Origin: Mariannaea sp. PMI_226
Lineage: Eukaryota > Ascomycota > Sordariomycetes > Hypocreales > Nectriaceae
Direction: 5' to 3'
Assembly (NCBI GenBank): GCA_024336345.1
Contig: JANFOG010000001.1
Span: 2,356,001-2,420,000, forward strand
DNA length: 64,000 bases
Shown piece after piece: positions 56,152-64,000 of the stretch. A program made the position numbers and the translations under genes. Under the pieces are notes generated by a model. The model was given only the letters and a program-made list of their open reading frames with translations, had not been told where the DNA came from and did not search any database. Position 1 is the first letter of the stretch. Every line of letters starts with the position of its first letter.

Positions 56152-57480
56152 TCATGCCCCGTCTGTGGCCGGCGGTTCAATATCGTCACGCTTGCGTTTT
56201 GTGCCACCTGCTCCAGTTACCGCCACCACGCTTGCGATCGCTTTGTTCTGATCTTCGAAAGCTTTTTCGATTTCATTTCCCCATCCATGACAAACGTGTT
56301 TCAAGGCAGAGTGATCTCTGTGAAGCTTGGTATGCGCTTTCTTGAGATCAGCGTTATCTTTCTGGAGGGCCTCAAGTAATTCTCTTGTTTTGGTGCCTTC
56401 TGAAGCCATTTCCTTCATCTTATCCCTTAATTTCCAAATTCCCTTAGCATAGGCATACTATAACTCCCGGATCTAACTATTGACCTCCTCATAGCTAATA
56501 AAATTACCCTAAAATTATTACAGCTTTTTGGTAAAGATATCCAAATAGTCATATCTTGTCTTAAGTTCGCCAACTTTGCCTTCTAGCTTAAGCATAGCAT
56601 TAATCTTCTGCCGAAAGTCGATAACTGCCTGCTTTTATTTACCCATAACCTCCTTAATCCGACGGATATCAGCATGTATGGCCAGTATTTGCTGAATGTC
56701 TATACTCTTGGCGTGTTTGTCTGGCTGTGCTTGCTGTAGTTTTTAAATATTTTATTGCAGCTTTTGTAATGTTGTAGTGTATTCTTCATTGGGTTTTGTA
56801 AATTTCTTGATATCCTCCAATATACCCAGGCCGCTTATAAACATCTTCATGTTGATGGTTAGCTTTTATTTAGGGCCACCATCTCCAGTATCATTAACGA
56901 TAATTATAGAGGAGATAGCGGTCTCCTCTATAGGTATTGCTAATAATGCCTCTTTTGGTTCAGCAAGAATAGCTTTTTCAGTCTTACTTGTTGCGAAATG
57001 GCGACAAGCTTGATTGTGTATCAATACTAGATTCCAATTGATAGCATATTGTAACTTGGGATCCAATGGATATAGCGTTACCATATCCAAGAATGTTTCA
57101 TGAATTGTCGGGCCATTTTCGTTTAGCTCCCACATTGCTAGGTCTGCTGTTGAAAACTTTATATCAATCAATGATGCAAATACCAACCTATGTAGTCTCA
57201 CATCAACCGTAATGAAGAGGAGGAGGCTCTTGTAAACGTTGACAATGGCAAAAAGGCCTATGTCGTCAGTAGATTCCCTATCATAGGACTCAGTCCTGGT
57301 CTGCTAACGTACAATCGCTACCAATTGTTATCCATCAAAGTTGTAAAGTTGAAAATACTTGTCTTTTTCATTACCTGATTTGACTGGTATATACCACTAA
57401 CAATTTCTCTAGGGAAGTCGTAGCCAATTTTGTATAATTGACAAACAATAAACAACAAACGACGGCGAAAAAAGACGGTC
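56152..57480 (-). pseudogene. RIP-like inactivated gene of at least 440 codons
   Basis: One minus-strand frame, without any frameshift, can be read from about 57480 to the TGA-free end at 56152. It opens DRLFSPSFVVYCLSIIQNWL, passes FDIT-like strands such as SLLLFITVDVRLHRLVFASL, then LNENGPTIHETFLDMVTLYP and YAINWNLVLIHNQACRHFA. It continues through a coiled-coil part (FTKPNEEYTTTLQKL, QILAIHADIRRIKEVMG, ELLEALQKDNADLKKAHTK) to a basic patch TKRKRDDIEPPATDGA at the end. Thirteen stops interrupt it: seven TAA, six TAG and no TGA. Each sits where Gln (CAA or CAG) is plausible, as in coiled-coil positions. This is the pattern of C-to-T change at CpA on the coding strand. The last 88 codons are free of stops and could still be translated, starting MKEMASEG. 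The family is unknown; there is no transposon motif. Confidence 0.75.
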
Positions 57481-60400
57481 GTAGGTACATGTCACAACAC
57501 CTGTGGCATCAATGCCCGTCAAGCATATTTACCGACCCAACTGTGCTTGAACACATTTGCTGAACCACCCGCCGCGCACTTGTTCTGCCCAGACCCGTTC
57601 TAGGTAATACTAGTGCCTATTATTTTAATGCGACCAAATTTGTATACTACATTCCGTTTCTTTGCATGCTCCCCCACGCTCGGGGTGCATTGGTGTGTAT
57701 GTATGCTTCCATCCACCACACACCAATCGATGTTGCCATATATATAGTTATATATATATAGGTTGCAACACAGCATAGGACGAGAGCCTTGTGCGAAGAA
57801 CAAGATCCGATCCTGCATGTGACGTATGCAACACTGTGTAGAAGCACTCCAGCCATAGTTCCCCCCTCCCCACCACCTTTTGTCTCTCTTCAGGCGAGAA
57901 ACGACTGAATGCCACGTAGTATAGTACGTATGCATTCCGCGAAATCATTCTTGGAAAAAGAGCTTGATCACACCAATCACTTGGGAAGTCTAAAAGCGAT
58001 ATTGCGAAACCACCACTAGAGAGCATCCGCATAAGCCGAATGAATCCCACACCCCTCCATGAACGGCAATTTTTCGCCGCTGCTCTGATTACTTCAGGTT
58101 GTTTCTGCCAGTTTCATCGAGATTGGGGCTTGTTTCGGTGCGCCATCGCCGGATACTCGATACAAAGACGTCCAAAGGTTCCCTCAAAGCGCCAGGCCAG
58201 GTGAGCAGGACGGTGATCAAATAAGGGCGGTCGGTGAAGGGGCGGAAAGGGGAAGGCTGTCGCAGATATCTCGGCGTCTTGGTCTTGGCGGAGTACCATG
58301 GACTTGGCAAATTCCCCATATTTCCCCCATTTTCCCCGGTCAAATAGGTTTTGAGGTTCCAGATAATCAAAATGTCTTTGATAATCTTCCCCAGGCATCT
58401 TTTTGCTAAGCTTAAATTTTTACGCCCGAGACATTTCATTCCAGTTCAAATGCGACCCTCTGGGGGGGTCATGTGATTGGCAAGATTGGGGGTGTGTGTT
58501 CTGTTTCTGCTCTCTCTTTTTTTTTTTATTGTTGCGGCGGGCGCCGATCCGATGTATGGGCAGTTATCCCCGACCGGATTTGGCTCGGAGAACGAGGGAA
58601 TGGGATAGCGGCCTCTGCCGGCTAAGTATTGAGCACGAACTACCTCATCCAGGTCATCCATCTACTTAGGCGCTGGTTCATTGGTTGACTACCTCGTCGT
58701 TGCATAATTCACTACCTGTAGTAATTTCTTTCTCCGGAGTAGTAAGTTGCGGAATGTCCGGGCTATTTGCTGTTGGATGAGAGATCTTGATGCCGTTGAC
58801 CCTTGCACAACCAGACCCCCCCCCCCCCCCAAACTGCACGGATTACCAAGTAGGATACTCCGGATACTAATAATACAACCGCTTCGACGAAATCCGTATG
58901 ACGTCTCTTTTGGACCCTGATTAGTGACGTATAGTTCCCATGTCTCGTCTATCTACCTCTTCTTCGCCTTCTTTCTTTCTTTTTCTCTGTGTCATTTCAC
59001 TCCGTGGTTGATTTGTCAAGCCTCAGATCATTCCTTTATCAGCAAATGCACATTTGGGTCGTCATTCTTTGCCCACCCCTTCGGGCTGTCTCACTTCGCC
59101 GAGTTGCACACTACCCAAGGTAGTTGCAAGACTACGTCTCTGTTCAGGCGATGGTTATACGTAGATACAAGGGCCCCCCACGTCCATTGGCGCGCATGGC
59201 CCCCCATTGCTTACTGAAGTCGTCTAGAGACGGTTTCTAATTACTGGGCTTACCTGCATATAGTAAGTCGAGACCTGATTAACCGCCTCGCCGACCAGGC
59301 AAATCAATCGATACCAAGTCTTAGTGCTGCTGGAGGTCCCTGAAAGCCCGGAGCGGCGCGGAGCGGCGGAGTTTATTAGTGTACAGAGTACATACACAGT
59401 AGTACGCCCCAGCCCCGGACTTGGTCAATATCGCCATCTGGATTACCAAACAGACCCCTGTCCGTCCGTCCGCGACAATGGTACATTCACAATTCAGCCA
59501 GTTGTGATGTGATATGTGTATTGGCACGTGGAGGGTGGAATGCGCCACGCAAGAAGATGCAATTCAGCCCAAGTGCAAGATAATGAATGTAACATACAAC
59601 TTAGGTAAGCGAAGACCAGATTGAAATGAAAAGCAAAAAAGAAAAAAAAGAAAAGAAGGAGGGAAGATATGTCGGCAGCAACCAATAGCCTAGGTCCCTC
59701 GTACGGGAAAAAGAACCGACCGTGTTGACTACATACAGTAGTACCGAGTTCATCTGCCTGTTCCGCCGCTGCTGTGCTGTCAAGCCAGATCTCGCATCTT
59801 TGTGCCGTAAAGCCCGGTCCCGGTCTCCGCTCCCCCACCTAAAACGTTGGTCAAGGCGCTACTGTATCCTGACCACCACCCACCACCTCACCACCACATC
59901 CCTTTAACACTACCACCTGCTATGCACTACGTACCTAGTAGCTACCTAACGATGCCCCTCTCGCTCTCCCGAACAGATAGAAAAATCTCATTACGTCGTT
60001 CCTTTTCATCAACCACCCAAACCTCGTCACATATGTGCACTATGTGGCCATCCATTGGTCAGTGAGCCTAGTCCCTGATCAGCCACACCTACTTTTTTTT
60101 TAAACTTTTTATTTTCATAATTTTTTTTTTTTTCATATCCTCGCTGTGTAATCATCTTGTTCTTTACGTGGTATGAAAAGTGCACCCATTCACCCGTATT
60201 GATCCCTTCGTCCTCAGCGTTGCATTTCACTGTTGTGCTCAACGTCACAGAACAGAATACTGTTTCATATGAAGGACAGGACTTTGGCTTGTGATTGCTA
60301 CCTAGGGAAAAGAAAAATAATAACAGAGAGCTACCTTGTCATGCATCCGCCGCACATCTCAGAACTACAGATTGCATGGGAGAGGGGAGGGGGACCAGAC

Positions 60401-61138
60401 GCTAATGCAGCAGGGTATCCTTGCCATCTCAACGAGATCCCCTCACCTCCCCCTCACCTCCCACTCGTATGGGTGTAACCGCGTCTCCCGTCTCTTCCAA
60501 ATGAGCGTTTGGTAGTGGTCATATAAAAAAGGAAACAAGAAAGAACCTCCTCCAGTCCGTGTCCGTTCATCAATTCATTTCCGATCCCAACCCAATCACC
60601 GAGCCTCGTGCTCCCCCCCGTGCCAGACTGCTCCGTACTTCACGCAGGATCCAGACTAAAGTCGCCCACCTCAATCCATATCCCGTGCCGTTGATACTCC
60701 CCACCTCATTCTTTTTTTTTCTCACTTTCCCTTCAGCCGAGACTAGAGAGCTCCTCTCGCTCTCTGCCACTCCCCTAGGCAGAGCCTAAGGAACCCCATG
60801 CTTCCAATGAGGGGCGTAAGAAACTTTGTGTCATGACGAAAGAATTCCCGTTTCCATTCTCCGTCGTTCCAATCCTAGAACTCATCGTACAGGAAATTTT
60901 TTTGGGGGTGTGTAAATTTTGTTCCATCCTTTTAAGGGAAATGCGCTTTTCATCGCCTTTCAACTTAAACAAATACCCTGCTGTCTCAAGCAGGGTTATA
61001 GCTTTTCAGTAAAAGTGTCGTCAATAAAATGAGAAAATGACTCTTAAAGTCATAGAGAAATTCCAAAGAAATGCCAAAAATCAAGTCGCTTTCATGGCTG
61101 AAATTCCAAAAAGAGCTGCAAAAGTGACACACACTCGC
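57481..61138. other. Gene-free region right of the decayed island
   Basis: The 3.7 kb show no convincing frame. Overlapping frames at 57600-58440 on the minus strand have no motif. Features seen: an AT run TATATATAGTTATATATATA at 57736-57755, poly-C at 58817-58831, T-rich stretches at 60088-60135, a GGAGCGGCGCGGAGCGGCGG repeat at 59350 and CACCACC-rich DNA at 59870-59900. The stretch 60990-61138 is the 3' side of the small gene that follows. Confidence 0.5.
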
Positions 61139-61423
61139 TTAGTGAAGGACGACATCGTGGAAGTCCTCCTTGTGCTCATCAGGGTGCTCACCCCAGTGGA
61201 CCGGGCCGAGCTTCAGAATTCGGTATCCGGCACCAGTGGCACTTGGTCGTCGTCGAGGAGCATCCTGCTGGGTGCCAGAGGGGATGTTCTGGGCACGAGT
61301 GTGCGATCGAGTGACATTCTGCTTCTTGGGGTACGAGGCAGAGGTAGCGGGGGCCAGAGAGAGGAAGTTGGACTTAGGAGGGGCGGTGAGGGTGAGGAAC
61401 TTCTGGGGAGGAAGGCCAGACAT
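61139..61423 (-). CDS. Conserved small fungal protein of unknown function
   Basis: A single exon of 94 codons from ATG 61423. The N-terminal half, MSGLPPQKFLTLTAPPKSN, is Pro/Ser/Thr-rich, followed by YPKKQNVTRSHTRAQ and a basic, disordered middle (APRRRPSATG). The C-terminal part GYRILKLGPVHWGEHPDEH is compact and acidic, and the protein ends DFHDVVLH. I recall similar short proteins with a nearly identical GPVHWGEH block in other filamentous ascomycetes, none with a known role. The lack of a signal peptide or membrane segment suggests a cytosolic protein. The 5' side (61430-61640) is rich in CT on the coding strand, like promoters of expressed genes. The reading order and codon use support it as real even though it is short. 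Confidence 0.75.
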   Translation of the reverse strand: MSGLPPQKFLTLTAPPKSNFLSLAPATSASYPKKQNVTRSHTRAQNIPSGTQQDAPRRRPSATGAGYRILKLGPVHWGEHPDEHKEDFHDVVLH

Positions 61424-64000
61424 TTTGGGCAGAGTTTTTTGTGAGTGTTTGGAAAGGTGGTTGTAACAAGAAACTCGGAAGTTGAGTGTGTATGTATGCA
61501 AGTTGGTCTTTTGCAGGCTTGAGATTTAGCTGAGGTGGGCAGAACAGCTAGATCGAGGATGAAGAGAGGCTTGGTTGTGTTGGTTGGTTAAAGAAAGAAA
61601 GAAGAAGAGGAAAAAAAGAGAGAAGGGTAGAGGGAGGGAAGCAGCCTCTTTATGCTCGAGGACTGATGGCGATGGATGGATGGCTGTCGTGCTCGTGCCC
61701 TCGTTGTTGTTCTTGTTGTTTCTGTTGGACATACATCCCACATGATACATTCGTGCCACCCCCGGCGTCCCGGTGTCTAAGTCCGTGTCCCCACAAGATC
61801 TTGGGGGTGTCAAGGATGTCCAGGGTGTCAAGGATCCAGGCCGGAAGCCAATCTAGGCTCTCTTGGCTGTCTTGGCTCAGACCCCAATGTGGGATGTGGG
61901 AATTCCGTCAGATTTTGATGTCATAATCTCTGGTGCCTGTAAGAATTAGGACCCCTTCTTTTTTATTTTTATTTTATTTTTTATTTTTTTGTGGGCGTAA
62001 TTAAAATCCGTTTCCAGTTGTCCGGTCTAACAGCCTGTCTAGTCCTTTCAACAACAGCCCTCATCAACTCTGCTGAAGGAACTTTTCAGAGACACAGAGA
62101 CTGTGCCGTAGTCGAGAAGTCAGATGTAAATGAATCAAACCCGACAGGTTGGCTAAATTGATTGAACGGGCACTTTGGCAGATGAACAACCAGACAAACC
62201 ACCCACACTGATGATGGCGACGCGTTCTACATAGTTCCATTGCTCGTCATCCATCCCTCGACGTGAAGGGGGGGGAGTGTCCACGACACGACCGAAGGCT
62301 GTCTCGGTCTTCTCGGGGTTGTGCGATCCGTCGCTCGGACAGGGAGGTTATCCGGTGGGAACCCGGTCTTCTTTGGTCCAAAAGTGCCCCAGCCCAAATA
62401 GCCCAGCCAGCCAGCAGTGGTTTGCCGCCAAAAGCAACTTGACGTGGGCGCAGACAGATTGGTCCTCCGCAACATCACTCCCATCTCCCAATTTCCCATT
62501 TGTGCAATTTGTCTGCGATGACCCGTGGGGGGAAGAGGTGAGGGGGGTAGGTTGGATATGGGAGGGCGACGCTGTCTCCTGGCTGGAGAGAAGAGCGGCC
62601 CGGGACCATTATCGCATCTGCCTGCGCTCTGCCTACAGTCTGCCTGCGTGTGCCTTTGCTGAGCTGCGAGATGTGACGGCAAATCCAAAAAGGCCTGCAC
62701 GGCACAAAGCTGTGATTCGGCCAGAAACTGCCGTGAGCTTCTTCCTTGATCCCTCATCATCCAGGTACACACGCACGCACTCGCCTCCCCTTGCTGACAC
62801 TCATTTTCATTCTGCTCCACTTGAGGCTCAAGCATGGGTACCGTTGGAAAGATTCGGGGCCATGGCTCATCTACATCATCGGGTGTGCCTTTTCCTTTAG
62901 TTTGCTACCTACCTTCATTACAGTGCGTCAAGGGAATATCTCGGAGACCGGAGCTGATGCTGATAGGAAGCAAGCTTTGGTCCGGGCGCGCGCCATGCAG
63001 AAAGAAATGCGGGGGATCCGCCACCATCACGTTGCTCCCGCCCGCCCGCCCGTCTCTTTTCTGAGGAGTCAAGCAGCCCAAAGACGGAAGACGGGTTGCT
63101 AACAAACTAGTTTGATGTGGTCATAAAAGTCAATTGGTTGAGGATCTCCAGACAGGCCAAACGGTCTCGACTCCTCTGTGACAAGCTTTCAGCCAGCCAT
63201 CTTCAACTTCCCAATGACGACGCCCTGCAGCATGCATTGCTTCAAGCGAGGAGGCGAGGAGGCGAGAATTCCCCCACCATTAGCCACGAGGCCGCATGCC
63301 TGGTAGCGCCTCAGCATCTAAGGCACCGAAGGTAGCCGTACAGATTAGTGGATGATAGGATAGGTGGTCATCACATCTTCTAGGACAGCCCAAGTCCGTC
63401 CCCCTGTCAGCCAGTTTTTTTTTTTTTTTTTTAACTTACTGCCGGCGCACCGGTTGTCGTGTGACCGGGTTATGATCCCGGCTGCATCTCGTTTTTTCCT
63501 GTCGCTTCTGCCAATTTCTGCTGCATGCACCCTTCAAGCCGAGCAGGGCTGTGAGAAAAAGCCAGTTCCCCCCACACGGGCTAGCTCCCAGTTGTGCCCA
63601 TGCGTTGAAACCAGGAGATCGTTCTGTGGCCAAATTCAGAGCAGGAAGGGGAAGTCCGCGATTCTGATAATAGATATCATGCCACGTATATTTCCATTTT
63701 CAGATTTGCAATATTTCCTGAGAAAGGAGATTTTGTGTGTCTCCCTCCCCAGTTGCCCCCCCTTCACTTCCCCTTCCGTGTGCGTTATTGATAGTACACG
63801 TACGCAGAAGAAAGGAACCGCCAACAAGCAATTGCAAACCTCCATCTGGCCGAGACGATAACTCGCGGCATGTGGCGGGGATACACGGCTGGGCAATCTC
63901 GCGTCTTGGTCCCGATGATTGATTGGCTGGCTTGAAACTTTGCATCTTGTTGGGGTTGCGTTTCGGGAGTCATCCGCATCCCTCATTCCCCCTTTTCATC
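61424..64000. other. Right end of the window without genes
   Basis: The first 300 bp are the promoter and leader of the small gene to the left. Beyond that, frames of up to 207 codons (62277-62900 plus, 62227-62835 minus) overlap on opposite strands and show no motif, so I do not call them. Simple repeats include GTGTCAAGGATGTCCAGG near 61805-61835, TTTTATTTTTATTTTATTT near 61960-61985 and an 18-base T run at 63415-63432. No RNA gene is seen. Confidence 0.5.

Noticed and set aside
51609..57480. The decayed island as a transposon
   Set aside because: No reverse transcriptase, transposase, integrase or terminal repeats could be recognised in any frame, even when reading through stops. A transposon is not excluded, but nothing visible supports it.
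62227..62900. Overlapping 200-codon frames on both strands near the right end
   Set aside because: Neither strand shows motifs or splice signals, and GC-rich DNA lowers stop frequency here.
63455..63485. Hairpin CCGGG-TTATGAT-CCCGG resembling a tRNA arm, followed by a T run
   Set aside because: The loop does not match the T-loop consensus, and no other tRNA arms or matching acceptor stem lie at the right distance.
1..64000. Secondary-metabolite cluster or CRISPR array
   Set aside because: No polyketide synthase, peptide synthetase, terpene synthase, P450 or MFS gene is present, and no regularly spaced direct repeats exist; the DNA is eukaryotic.

Overview
The window reads as nuclear DNA of a filamentous ascomycete, most likely a sordariomycete and plausibly Hypocreales. 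Genes carry short introns of about 50-100 nt with GT..AG borders and CTAAC/CTAAT branch sites. Several proteins are of Pezizomycotina type. Intergenic DNA holds TACCTA/GGTA-type repeats, pyrimidine-rich leaders and T-rich tracts. Genus and species cannot be read from the sequence.

0-28 kb: single-copy housekeeping genes separated by long spacers. In order: the INO80 subunit Iec3 (+), NADP-isocitrate dehydrogenase (-), a GNAT acetyltransferase (-), a long coiled-coil protein (-), a 723-residue fungal orphan (+), a C2H2 zinc-finger protein (-) behind about 7 kb of non-coding DNA, the CCR4-NOT subunit Not3/Not5 (-) and D-aminoacyl-tRNA deacylase (+). The spacers hold mini- and microsatellites, including seven exact-length copies of an 11-bp unit and two hairpin-forming tetranucleotide tracts.

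28-51 kb: a gene-poor stretch, then cyclophilin-40 (+), an F-box/beta-propeller protein (-), a two-TM serine-rich protein gene broken by two in-frame amber codons (+), a small Ser/Tyr/Asn-rich protein (-), an NAD(P)-binding epimerase-like protein (+), a very AT-rich block near 44.6-44.96 kb, the ribosome-associated Hsp70 Ssb (+) and an F-box-like orphan (+).

51-57.5 kb: a decayed accessory island. Four degenerate reading frames, all on the minus strand, are interrupted by stops of the kind made by C-to-T transitions. In the clearest (56152-57480) all 13 stops read are TAA or TAG and none is TGA. This is what repeat-induced point mutation (RIP) of once-duplicated genes would leave. No transposase or reverse transcriptase is recognisable, so the inactivated genes look like host or accessory genes of unknown family. 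This is the most unusual part of the window.

57.5-64 kb: almost empty, with one conserved 94-residue orphan (-).

The intact genes do not form a pathway or secondary-metabolite cluster. They are core functions in chromatin, mRNA decay, tRNA quality control, protein folding and NADPH supply. I found no tRNA, rRNA, CRISPR array or intact mobile element. Exon borders come from reading splice signals and frame continuity by eye.
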